Assembly (NCBI GenBank): GCA_024529925.1
Contig: JAFEUB010001579.1
Coordinates: 248,001 to 312,000 of the forward strand
Source of the DNA: Ophthalmolycus amberensis
Lineage: Eukaryota > Chordata > Actinopteri > Perciformes > Zoarcidae
DNA: 64,000 nucleotides
Direction: 5' to 3'
The translations under genes and the position numbers were made by a program. This document shows, piece after piece, positions 37,554-48,340 of this stretch (positions are counted from its first letter, which is position 1; the number at the start of each line of letters is the position of its first letter). Below the pieces are notes generated by a model. That model worked only from the letters and a program-made list of their open reading frames with translations. It did not search any database and was not told the origin of the DNA.

Positions 37554-38460
37554 TAAACAGTCCACACATATATGTAGGTATATTCATATATTCATGTATA
37601 TATACTTTGGTGAAAAGCATCTTAAGTCAAGGTCCTTTCACTAGATTCCTTCTTCTGGAGAACACCATGGCCTTAATAAGGAGATTTAGGTGATCAATAA
37701 GTTTGATACTGTTTCTTGTGTATCTGCACTATTTTAACAGTGTTTTTTTGTTGCTTTAAATCTTGTTTTCCTTGTTTGTCACGTTGTAAGCTGCTTTTGA
37801 ACAGCTCTATAAATGTAGAGCTGGTTATAGTCTATGTGTTATTGGATTTTAAAAGTGTTTAAAACAGCACACTCTGCTGAGATTCTCGGTGTCTTGATCT
37901 TTTTTAATGGTGTACAGCACTCGCCCGAAGTGTCTATAAAAGTAGATTACTTGAGCTTGATGAAATGCATCAGGCACTACCCAGGCATTTGCACATTGCC
38001 TAAACAGTGAGACAGAATCCCCTTAAAAATACAGCCCAAAATCTGGGGCTTTGCACTCTCTGCTAATTGACGCTATTGAAGGCACTTCTTTTCCCTACAA
38101 TGGGCAGTTCTCATTCTGTTATCCATGCAGTTAACATCCTTTACACCCTCCATTTGACAATTTGGGGAGAACTTTTGGGTTAACTCATAAGCATGAAACA
38201 ACTCAGTGACCATGCATTTTACATGGAAGGTTTTAGATCAATTATTAACCACGAGACTGCACATCCCCATGGGAAGTACAAGAATCAGATCACACAAACA
38301 GAAGACAAGATGTTGTTTACAGCTAAATTGTGAAATCAAACACAGAAGTGAGCAGCCAGTAAATAATTGTGAAATCACCCTCTTCCAGTTCCAAATGTGG
38401 GTTTGGACATATATAGAAACAACCAACAGTTGGACGAATCCTCGCTAAGTGTACCAAATC
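36916..38460. other. non-coding AT-rich sequence
   Basis: No gene. A weak LINE-tail-like segment (TTGTAAGCTGCTTTTGAACAG...CTATAAATG) lies at 37785-37816. Confidence 0.4.
37502..37550. repeat. (TA)24 microsatellite
   Basis: Perfect TA run of 49 bp, with flanking degenerate CATATATACA and ATATATGTAGG. It can form a cruciform. Confidence 0.97.
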
Positions 38461-38960
38461 TATCCATTTGTCAATCGCAGCCACCTCTTCTCCTTGTCTC
38501 CTGCCAGAGCCAGATGTGAGCCTGACAACTTCGCCGGTGGAGGAGGGTGTTTTCCAACAACTTCTATCAAGATGTTTCCCTCTTTGCCGTAGTTGTTGTG
38601 GATGCAGTGAGATGGAACCCGAGGCGGAGCAGCTGTAAAGGCAGGTGTTGGCCAACATGGAAGATGCTGCTTCTTTGACTGGACATGCCATGCTTTCCCT
38701 CACTCAGCAGCTGGAGAACATCTGGGCCTCGCTGGTTGATGCTCTGCGATGACTTGGGTAGTCTGTACTGGACTGCTGTGGCATGTTGGACGGCTGCATG
38801 ATGACAAAGAAGCATCTGTGTGATTGGGGGAACAACAAGCCCCTTTAATGCTCCGACAAGAGTTGGACCAACATGGGTTTTGTAAGGTTTCAAACAGCAG
38901 CTGAGTGTGTTTTACACCAATACTCAAGATGGTGCATTTAAATTCTACGTGAGATTTGCT
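38461..38960 (+). pseudogene. possible exon or transposon-derived coding relic
   Basis: A pyrimidine tract ending CTCCTGCCAG (38497-38506) is followed by a phase reading PDVSLTTSPVEEG, then CSEMEPEAEQL, an in-frame stop, and then RQVLANMEDAASLTGHAMLS and LTQQLENIW. Apart from that single stop the phase is open for about 240 nt and has heptad-like leucine spacing, more protein-like than random sequence. I recognise no family. It may be a decayed exon, a processed pseudogene fragment or the edge of an unrecognised transposon. The later part (38760-38960) shows no steady frame. Confidence 0.25.
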
Positions 38961-39151
38961 TTTGTCTAGTTGTTAACGTCCGTCTGGAGTTCAGCCGAAA
39001 CACATTATTATTTTTCAAAATATACTGAATTATTTAAATATCTCAAATTGGAACTAAATGACCATAGTTACGTGGACAACCTTACACACCTTTGTTATAA
39101 CTGAGCAGGATATTTCAAAACCAGAAGCATTAATGTGATGCTATAACAGCC

Positions 39152-39342
39152 TAGACTCTTCTGGTTCCAGTCTTTTCACCAGGTGTTGAACCTGGCTGCA
39201 GGGGATTTGCTCCCAATGAGACACAAGAGCATTAGCGAGGTCCAGCACTCTTGTTGAGGGTTAAGGTCTGGTTCACTGTCCAGTTCATCCCAATGGCGTT
39301 GGATTGGGTTGAGGTCAGGGCTCTGTGCAGGCCAGTCAAGCA
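39152..39342 (-). pseudogene. Tc1/mariner transposase C-terminal remnant
   Basis: Reading the minus strand from 39342, the product starts LDWPAQSPDLNPIQRHWDEL, the diagnostic third-carboxylate block of Tc1-like DDE transposases (usually PDLNPIE..WDEL). After a frameshift of one base it continues LDLANALVSHWEQIPCSQ and VQHLVKRLEPEE, the normal continuation of the family. The catalytic Glu is replaced by Gln (CAA codon), and only about 65 of roughly 340 residues remain, so it is dead. It lies only 6 bp from the LINE 3' end that follows. Confidence 0.85.
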
Positions 39343-39348
39343 TAGCAT

Positions 39349-39975
39349 TTACATTACGTTTCATTTGTTTAGCTGACACTCTTATCCAAAGCAACTTACA
39401 ATAAGTGCATTCAACCATGTGGCTAATACCCCAAAATTGTAAGAACTGCTTCAAGTGCCACATTTAAGTGACAGCATTTGTATTTGTTGTTATTTTATGG
39501 GCCGAGGTGCAGTCTGAACAGATGAGTGTTCAGTCTTCAACGTAACATGTTTGTGTATGTGAGATTGTGCTGTTGCAGCAAACAATACGCAAATAGCGGG
39601 GTCTTTAATCATGATAGAGCAGCCACTGGGAGCCAGTGCAGGGTGCGGAGGAGTGGGGTAGTGTGGGACAACGCGGGTAAGTCGAAGACCAGCAAGGCTC
39701 CGGCATTCTGGATGGGCTCCAGAGGTCCGATGGCACATGTAGGCTCGCCAGCCAGAAGCGAGTCACTGTAGTCTAGGCACAAGATGACAAGAACCTGGAC
39801 CAGAACCTTGCACCGCCTCCTGGGTTCAGAATGGACGTATCCTCCTGATGTTGCGGGTTGTCGCAGAGATGTTAACATTGAAAGACAGCTGGTCATTCCG
39901 TGCCACGCTCAGGAGCCCAGAAGATGCCTTCTCTGAAAGGAAGAGCAGCTCATTAAGATTTCAACCAAGCGGTCC
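39349..39975 (-). pseudogene. L2-clade LINE 3' end with reverse-transcriptase remnant
   Basis: On the minus strand, from 39975 down, the product contains NDQLSFNVNISATTRNIRRI, then (after a frameshift) LVQVLVILCLDYSDSLLAGE, AIGPLEPIQNAGALLVFDLP and HTTPLLRTLHWLPVAA. These are the C-terminal landmarks of L2/CR1-superfamily reverse transcriptase (usual form RLDYCNSLLAG, IQNAAARLVF, HWLPV). A large internal deletion then joins to LKTEHSSVQTAPRPIK, which corresponds to the end of the protein. The tail ends in AAGTTGCTTTGGATAAGAG and TGTAAATG, the usual 3' end. It is frameshifted and deleted, and so inactive. Confidence 0.85.
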
Positions 39976-41259
39976 AGTTCAGTTTGTTACACATTTGAAT
40001 GGTTATCGTCGCGTGTCCCTTAGACATACACTGCACCGTACACTACACCGTACAACTGAAGTGCAGGCGTTGATCTGTGTGGTTGCTAATGAAAGCATCC
40101 AGAGAGTGTCCCCTGGGGGAGGATGTCAGGGCAGTTTCACCCGGCGTCACTACGGTGACCGGCTGAGAATCCTGCCTCCACCATTTGCAGTGGAAAACAA
40201 GTAGAGAAAAGAATAGTTGTGCAATAATAAGCCCTCAATCAGTCCGACTATATCTTATTTGAGTTTTTGTAAGTTTAAGGTTCACTTATTTATTCGTAAT
40301 ACTAGAAGTGTCTGTGCTGTGGCCCTTTATAAAGGACAATATTTTCTTATCTTAAAAGTGAGTCAAGTCGAGTCAAGCAGGGCCGTAGTATGAGGTGGAA
40401 ACCTGGCTTAAGGTGCAGAAAACAGCCCCAGATCAAACGTGTGGACATGAATACCCACATGCTGTGCTTCTTGGTATGCAATAAAGATTAAGGACAGGAT
40501 CAAAATATATAAAATTTATAAATGAGTTCCGTAGATTCATGCTATTTATCTTAATGATTGTGCTAATCGGTAGTTTGCTTCACTTTATGTTTCTGTTTTT
40601 ACATTTGTCACATTAGTATTGCAATCAATAGTGGGTAATCTCCTGACCGAAGTCTCTGCACCAGGACAGACTTCCTGGAAGTCCACGGAAAGTCAGCAGA
40701 CGATACGCTCAACATGATGTGGATTAGGACAGTGGGCCCTCCGGTCTTCATGTAGTCAAGTCTGCAAGACTGTGAGTCCTCCACACAGCCAATGAATGTA
40801 AGTTCCTGTGGTGTAGCCCTGCTGTTCCTAATGATGATGATGATAAATATACAGGAAGCATACATTAAACTTGCCAATTACTTATCCCACTGCATTGTAT
40901 AACATCAGGTATTGACAGATAGCCACGCCGGACAAAGACAATGGTTCAGACAATGTTGCTTCCTTTACATTAGACAACTTATTGAAGAAATAAGATAAAG
41001 CTTTGACTTTTAGTGCTTCTCCCCTGATAACAAAGCATGTATCAAAATGTGCAGGTAGATTTACTGGGGCAGCAGTCCCCCCCCCCCCAAGTCGTGTAAT
41101 GAAGCGAAAATACAAGCCGAGTGGTCAGAGAGGCCCGGGCTAGTTAATGACAGCTGGTATCTCCGAGCCTGGCGACGACGAAGGCTTGAAATATTTGCTC
41201 AGGAGACTCACCGGGGGTTTCAATCTCACCGCAAATCCATTTATATGTTTGCCCGCTGA
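39976..41259. other. non-coding sequence
   Basis: No gene. A tandem CACCGTACA duplicate lies at 40033-40053, (ATG)n at 40831-40843 and C10 at 41080-41089. 39976-40205 may be further degraded transposon sequence. Confidence 0.4.
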
Positions 41260-41780
41260 TTTATGGCCTTATTTTAACTGTCTTCTACATGCAAATGCGC
41301 AGAAACCGCTAAAGAAATATACATAATGTGATTCTCAGGGTCATCCCTCCAGCCTGTCAAGTTGAGGAGGTAGGTGGTATGTGTGGAAGTGGGGTGCAGG
41401 GGGGGTCAAAGGGATTCGGGGAATTATACTTTCCCGGGGGCGGGGGGGGGGGGTGAAGGTGGCCGTCCGGCTCCCTGGCCCTCATCTGAATAAAGCCCCC
41501 ATTAGGCCTTGAGCAGATATTCATCATCCCTCTCCTCACTACTATCATTATCCTCTCACATATCCCACAAGCCATAAGGTGTGCCATCCATGAATCTACA
41601 ATGGTTTCTATAAATGTATGCTCATTCCAAGCTTAACGTGGCTAATAAGCAACTATTCTATTGTGTCTATTTCTGTTCAGTCTAATTAGGACTCTATCAT
41701 GTCAAATTTAGAATGGAATTGATTGCAGCTCAAATGTGTGATCCAGCCATTTCTCCTGGTCCAGCTGCACATTGGGGGTC
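41260..41780. promoter_or_regulatory. candidate conserved non-coding element with POU, SOX and homeodomain motifs
   Basis: It contains a perfect octamer ATGCAAAT (41289-41296), a TTTATGG Cdx/Hox-type core (41260-41266), a SOX-type CTATTGT (41658-41664) and TAATTA (41683-41688) in otherwise non-repetitive sequence. A G-rich tract (41436-41453) interrupts it. The combination is typical of developmental enhancers. No transcript or frame is evident, and conservation is untested. Confidence 0.4.
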
Positions 41781-43569
41781 TTCTCCTCCTCCTGTCTCAC
41801 ACAGGAGATACTGATTTAAAAATGATTCCCGGGCAGGCAATTATGATCATATATCCTGACACGTGAAGAGCAACTTTATTAAAGATATCTGTCATGGCGG
41901 GCCCCTCCACCATGTCTCCCTGCGTGGACATGACAAAGTAGATTCATCAATTAAGGCTCAGCAATTGCATTAAGTGGGGTATTGCCTTTACATTTTCTTT
42001 CACATTATTTCACACATTTTTCACATGGTGCTATATGTTAATGAGGCCGCTCAGGCAGGGCTACCAATGCCCTGGTGAAAAGTGCTGGAACTCAGGCTTT
42101 AACACGTCTTATCTCTCTGCAGATGGAGGCGTGGACAGCTGCTGTTTAGCAGGTGTCATTTAGAGCTACGTTACCTGGATACAAAATTAAACTTGATTGA
42201 AAACACAATGCATTTCTCAGATGTGTAAATATGAATTATTGGATTTACTTACCAGAGAATGACTTCCTCACTGTCTGTAGGAACTATTGAATTCTTCATC
42301 TTCTCCTGCTTTTGACCACCAATACAGAAGTAGAAAAGAATAAGCACACAATATGTTTACATTCACTTGATCCTTCGCTAAGCCACTCCCCCCTTAGGTT
42401 ACTGCCGCTAGGCCCGCAAGCTTTTGCACCCGGCATGTGAATATGTTGTTTTTAATAACAACAGTTTGAGATATTTCAAAAGGAGATGATAGCAAATGTC
42501 TGGAATAATAGTTATGAAGTGTCAGAGGGACATAGACAGAATAATAGGCCTTAATAGCTATGTTATTAACTATATCAAAAAAAGCTAGCTAAAAGCAAAT
42601 GCAAGCGTCTGACACCCCACGTCTTGACTCACCTGAAGGACAAACATACAGGAATAACAATGTTCCTGCACAGCAGGGTAAGTCATTGTTTTTTAACGTT
42701 AGTTATGTACTTCTCTGATTTCTGTCCTATGCTTTACCCGGCCAAGCCAAGTCATCCAGCTATGGCTCATTTTCAGCCCATCCCTTTTCCCTTTTGAGAA
42801 ATGAACCATTCCATTCACTGCATACATTCTCAGGTTTTGCCTGCGTGGCACTCGGGGGTGTTGAATTTTTTATTGCAAAAAAACGGTCTAATAATTGTTG
42901 AACAGATGTAAGTGTGGAAGAGTGGGCTCCGTCAGAGCTCATAAAATGGAATTAGCATGTTAACCCTGGCTTTGCCTGGGAATGGAGAAGGAGGGGTGAG
43001 GGCAGTGTGAAGGGAAAGCGGAGGGAGATGCACTGACTCCTTGGTCGGGATTAATAAGGCGGACCGGTGCGCTGGGCACCTAAAGCTAGCAGCCACGGGA
43101 GCCGGGAATTGAAATGGGCTCTACGTGTGTCACATAAGAGCTGAACATACATGTGCTCTGTATGTATGTATGTATGATAATAGTCATCCTTTTCTCCATG
43201 CATGTAATGATCTCGGCCTTACATGTCACTCAGGAGTCTCAAGACTAAAGTTTGGGGACTGGAAGTATGTGACACTACTACTGACAGGAAATCTCAAGTA
43301 AAGAACCAGTAACAACTCACGATGGATCTAGTCTCCACTCACACACAGATGATCCATCACACTGTGTATCACATCCTGAATTGGCTTTCTGAAGCTGGAC
43401 ATTTTAGCATCTGGTAAGATGTTACGGGAAGAAAATACAAATTGATCACATGGCAGGTAATGATAGACTAATGAGGTCCGGTGGGTGCAAAGTAACAAAA
43501 AAACATGATTGACTCTGACCAACACTGCAGCTGTATCAAGGAGAAAAGCATTGTATTCAGTAGTTTCAG
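41781..43569. other. non-coding sequence, parts possibly regulatory
   Basis: No gene. (TATG)4 lies at 43160-43177. The non-repetitive part 41780-42110 may continue the element upstream. Confidence 0.4.
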
Positions 43570-43680
43570 GCTAAGTTGGTGAACGTGATAAACATGACTT
43601 GCTAAACATCAGCATGTTAGCATTTTTACTGTTTAGCACATTTAGCTCAAAGCACCGCTGTACCTCAGTACAGTTTCATA
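43570..43680. repeat. 'GCTAACATG'-type dispersed repeat, reverse partial copy
   Basis: GCTAAACATCAGCATGTTAGCA and TTTAGCTCAAAGCACCGCTGTACC...CAGTACAG are the reverse complements of modules in the 36676-36915 copy, in the reversed order. It is a shorter, diverged copy. Confidence 0.6.
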
Positions 43681-43872
43681 TAAAAGCCACGGTGCGTCTG
43701 CAGGTTCTTACTTCGCCCGCACCACATTGTTTTTCCTCCTTCATAAGTCAGGTGGTAGGATTGACTCCCATCTGGTGATTTCGTCTTTTATTTGATATAT
43801 TTGCAAGAATCAACATTATAATTCACTGAGTGACGGGATATGATAGATGGATCAGGACCAAGACAAGGGGCG
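43681..43872. other. short non-coding spacer
   Basis: Unique sequence between two repeats. Nothing recognised. Confidence 0.5.
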
Positions 43873-44110
43873 GGGCGTCTGTGGCTCAGTGGTAGAGCAG
43901 GGTAGTCAGAGGATCATCGGTTCAATCCCCGGCTCCGCTAGTCAGTGTCGATGTGTCCTTGGGCAAGACTCCGTTACTCTGCCTCCGGTGTGTGGATGTT
44001 GTATGAATGTTAGTTATGAGCAGGTGGCACCTTGCATGGAAGCCGCTGTCATGATGACATGTAAAGCGCTTTGAGTGGTCGGAAGACTAGAGAAGCACTA
44101 TACAAGTCCA
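43873..44110 (+). mobile_element. tRNA-derived SINE with head, body and LINE-like tail
   Basis: The head carries a Pol III A-box-like TGGCTCAGTGG (43882-43892) and a B-box-like GGTTCAATCCC (43919-43929). A body module (GTGTCCTTGGGCAAGAC, CAGGTGGCACCTTGCATGG) and a tail TGTAAAGCGCTTTGAGTGGT...AGACTAG...GCACTATACAAG follow. The spacing and a poor acceptor-stem match show it is tRNA-derived and not a tRNA gene. The same body and tail recur in reverse at 15.2, 18.5 and 46.1 kb. This is the only copy here with a recognisable A-box. Confidence 0.88.
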
Positions 44111-44399
44111 GCACGAGTAGTGTGATGGTGCTTGGTTTGTTGTCTAACAGCTCATGCAACACTGTGGTTTCCCAAATAATCCCGAAACACAAAACCACAT
44201 AGAAACACAGCAAATACCATCAAATTCAAAGCGAATAACAGATCGGTGAGATCAAAGTTCAGCCCCTGTTCATTTCACTTTCCTTCACCCTCATGGTGAG
44301 ATGTGTGAGAAATATGTTGTTTTCTGTTTTTCACAACATCTGTGCTGGTCGCTGCTACTTGGATAAACAAGTGTCTGTGGCTTGAAAATGGATGTTGTT
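44111..44399. other. non-coding sequence
   Basis: Nothing recognised. Confidence 0.5.
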
Positions 44400-45060
44400 T
44401 ACAGTCTGTTGGAGCGGATACTGCCGGGTCTCTGGCGTGTTACTGGCATCACTCGATTTGCTTGATCTGGTCCGTCTTTGCAGTCCCCGGCTGGCTGAAT
44501 AATTGAACACTGACCCGCGTCTGAGCGAATGGGCCTGAAGTTTGACCTCAAGATTTGTTTTAACTGCGAGGGCTCAAAGTAAACGCCGCGCGGCTCTCGG
44601 CACAGCACGGAAACTCGTGTGTCTCTCATGTTTATGTAATGTTGAACACAACCCTCTTTTCAACCCTCTAGCCTCTCCTTAGTTGCCCCACAATCTCAGA
44701 TCTAGTTTATCTCTGCTGCCGGCCTGTTGTGGGACTTCTGATGCCTTTCATGCATCGGATTGTGGGCCATTTTCTCCACTTTGTTTTGTGATTTGTTTGA
44801 TTTTGTTCCGCTAATTGAGCATCCTGTGCTTACAGCTCTGGCCTTGCAGGAGGAACACTTCTCTAAATTGATCCCATCCATTCACGCCAGCACACACCAG
44901 TCTTCGTCTTTGAACAATTGCAGAGCCATTTATTCCGGGCCCCTGAAAGGCCTCCTGTACCTTGATGAAGCCCTTTAATAAAAGCCCATTAATACTTTGC
45001 ATAGCCTTTTGATATAAATTCACTAGCTGTTAATTACGTGAGCCTGTGAATAATTTACAG
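44400..45060. promoter_or_regulatory. candidate conserved non-coding element
   Basis: Non-repetitive block with GCTAATTGAGC at about 44810, CCATTTATTCC near 44926, CCTTTAATAAAAG near 44972, ATTAATACTTTGCAT at 44988-45002 and TTAATTACG at 45030-45038. There are overlapping small open frames on both strands but no domain or splice context. The motif density is of enhancer type, and conservation is untested. Confidence 0.35.
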
Positions 45061-46124
45061 TCTGAAAATGAATTGATAGCACAGCGGTCCGTTGGAGCTG
45101 CACAGAAAGACAGGAGGCCCCTTTGATTCAAATGGTGCATGCGTTGTGTTTGCACCTCCCACAGAATACACAATCACCTCTGATGAGACTAATCATCCCC
45201 CTTGTGCTGCGGTATTAGACGAGGGCCATCAAGAGCTAAATGATCCACTGTAACCCGTGTCTGCAGCTGCGTAGTGACATCATATCAATATTTAAAATCG
45301 CTCTTATGCACGTATTCCGGCTTGTCCGACTTCATTAAGGCCATTCCTCATCCCTCAGGCTGGGACACGTTCCCTCCGGAGTGCTCAGATGGAAGGCTGG
45401 GAAGAGATGCTCGGAAACTTCTCGTGTATGTGCTCCCCTGCTAATATCCGTGTCCAATAAGAGGAGGAGAGCACCACGAAGTGTACACATCCTGAGCTCG
45501 CACTGTGTTCATCTATGGGCTCATGCTCCTGTAAAACTAAAGCCTTTACACACACATTCTTAGTACACCTCTGTGTACTTGCATTTATCTTTCCTTATAC
45601 TTTGGACCTTTACTACCTTTAGATACTCATCTGTGATTGGCTAGGTATGTGCAATACAATCCTACAGGACAGAACTACTTTCAGTAAGGAGTTTAACCTA
45701 AACCAGTATCCAACATATATAAATGCAACCATTTACCACTTGTATTATACTCTAAGGAACCATTTCAGCGATACTTTAGCTTTATAAGCTGCTTCATATG
45801 AATGTTGAATTTATTGCATTCATTGGTATTTAAATATTTTCAGAAGATTTATATACCTGTAACATGGCTATATGGAAATAAGTGTTTTAAAGTAAACATG
45901 GCCAAAACACTGTGACCACCTGAGTATATCTTTAGAAATTGTATCATTATTGTTGTATTTTAGTGTATTTTGATCAAATGTACAGTTACATATCGGCCTT
46001 ATGGTTGAGGATTTATTCTTGATTTATTTTAGGCATGTTTTTCTGAGGGGCAGGGCTAGGGTCAGCGAGTTTCGTGGTGGTGACGCATAATGTGTGACAC
46101 AACAATGCCAATGAAACGTCATGT
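45061..46124. other. non-coding sequence
   Basis: No gene or clear repeat. The part before 45550 is denser and GC-balanced, the rest AT-rich. Confidence 0.45.
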
Positions 46125-46342
46125 AATGGTGCATGAACTGTACTTGTATCGCGCTTTTCTAGTCTTCTGACCACTCAAAGCACTTTACTACTACATGTCA
46201 TTATTCACCTATTCACACTCATTCATACACGGATGGCAGGAGCTACCACGCAAGGTGCCACCTGCCCATCAGCACTCTGACTGTCATTTATACAACATCC
46301 ACACATCGCAGGTGGGAAGCAATTTGGGGTTAAGAGTCTTGC
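46125..46342 (-). mobile_element. tRNA-derived SINE, 5'-truncated copy
   Basis: The plus strand reads ATGGTGCATGAACTGTACTTG (the reverse of the 3' end), then CGCTTTTCTAGTCTTCTGACC, ACTCAAAGCACTTTAC, CATACACGGATGGCAGGAG, AAGGTGCCACCTGCCC and GGGGTTAAGAGTCTTGC. It ends before the tRNA-like head. It is closest to the 15.2-kb copy in module content. Confidence 0.85.
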
Positions 46343-47019
46343 GACTTATTTCCGTATTTTACTTAGTCACGTATAAACTTATTTAATACTTATTTGACAT
46401 GCTTTTTTTCCTAAAGTTAGATTGTTTCCATGGTGCTTGGAGGTACATTTTCCCATTGTATGTAATGTACACAATGTTTTACATAAGTACTTGCCACCCC
46501 CACACGATGCTCTGTTAAGGCTGTAGTCATTTCAGGCATTTCTGTAAAATCTTGCTGTAAAATGTTTAACTAGTGCGCTAGTAACTTTTCGTATCTTATT
46601 TAGTTACAACATGTTTTCATCACTTTTCTTGGTACAGAAGATATATTGGCTCGTTCCATTCCACCAGGTCCTCTAAACACACCAGACGAGCTTTCCATCT
46701 GATCTACGTCCTAATGCAGATAAGCTACAAACCCAAAACACTATGATTTCACCCTCTCTTTAATGATATCAGACAATAATACACCTCAATTCTTATTCCT
46801 GCACATTATAATAATTGCTTTGCGTTTTAATTTCCTGTTCAAGCTGAGTGATGGCTCATACCAGGCTGTGAGACCTGCTCCATTAGCTGGCCAAAAGAGG
46901 ACAGAAATGAAACAAAAGCCTTCAGTCTAGTAGATTGGTGGAAAAAAAAAACATGGTTGGCCAGCCACTTACTGTAGAAACCGTGTATAGTTTTATGTAG
47001 CACTTACAATCTGCTGGCG
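46343..47019. other. non-coding sequence
   Basis: Nothing recognised. Confidence 0.5.
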
Positions 47020-47420
47020 GACTAACAGCTCCCATTAAACTCACCCGCAGTCCCCTATTCAGGTGCTAATTGATACCAAGGCCTGGGTTTGTCATGGCAA
47101 TTATTAGTGTGTGCTTAAAATGGCTAGTGATGGCCTTTGAGGGAAACTGAAACAGCAGGGGGTTATTTCACTTTTGAAGGCACAGCACGGTTAATAATAG
47201 GTAGAAAAAATTATCAGTGTATCACATTGGCAAAAGATGACATCAATATGGGGATTTTCAATTTCACCATTCATTAGAGTCACAGATTCCAAAGAAGGGA
47301 GTATTGGGGAGTTAATTTGAAAGGCATTAGGGACTGTGTATGTGCTGGTAATTAACACTACACACACAAATGACTCCATGATCAGATCTGAGAATCCATG
47401 ACACCTCATCTCCGGCTCTA
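47020..47420. promoter_or_regulatory. candidate conserved non-coding element
   Basis: Homeodomain-type cores occur at 47067-47072 (TAATTG), about 47099-47107 (AATTATTAG) and 47349-47354 (TAATTA), within dense non-repetitive sequence such as GGCAAAAGATGACATCAATATG. No convincing frame and no simple repeats. Regulatory function is inferred. Confidence 0.35.
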
Positions 47421-48340
47421 CGTTTTTTAAGTGCTCCAGCTACATTCCATTGAACATGGCTCAAATAGGCTCTTATTAGCTTCTGTTCTCCACTGGCCAT
47501 AAAAGGCCAAATTAAGGTATAAAAGCCTTGTAAATTGAACTAGTGCGTAACGTTTTTACTCCTCCATAATTGTGTCAAATGTAGATGGTGAACAACTGGT
47601 CTATTAACGTAGTAAGATAAATCGAATACAGGATGTTTACATACCAAAGGACCTCTTCCGACACACTGTGATAATGCTGTTATTATGTTTCATCCTTTGC
47701 CATGTACTAATCATATTGGGATTTTCCAATTGTAAAGCTCCTATCAATCATGTCTATCTTCCGCTATCACATGATCTACTTGATAGACAATATTACTTAA
47801 AGGCCATGATACTGACAAGAACCAGGCACACCAGGTGTCATAAACTTTGGTCTGAAAATGTCCATGTGAACCCACATGAAGCTCATTAGTTCCCCCAAAT
47901 ACCATTATGTCCTCCTTCGATTGTCTAAAAGTGTACCCTCATAACTTAGAGCAAAGGAATGTTACAGTCAGGTTCAACACTCGGGTTGATCTTCCAATTT
48001 AGAAACCTTTTTTTGTTATATTTGTAGAAATGATCTTTACTGAACAGCAATCAATGCATCAAATGCTCTAAAGAAAAAGATAAAGAAATGAGATCCTTCA
48101 CAAAGTCCCTGGGCTACTCTCTGTTTGGAAATAAGTTGAAATACCTTCAATTCAGAGACTCATGTCATGGTCATGTGTACATATTATTGAATAAAAAGTT
48201 CAGCATTATCTGAAAAAAGTTGTTTTCTTGCTTCATGTGAAACGATTGATATCAATCTTGTGTTTTTTGTGTTTACTATACAGAACTGTCATCAGGAAAT
48301 AGTTAACATAGCTTAGCATAAGACTACAAAAAGAGGAATG
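47421..48340. other. non-coding AT-rich sequence
   Basis: No gene is recognised. Confidence 0.45.

Noticed and set aside
43873..43945. tRNA gene
   Set aside because: It has A- and B-box-like motifs but poor stem complementarity and a SINE body and tail attached, so it is a tRNA-derived SINE head.
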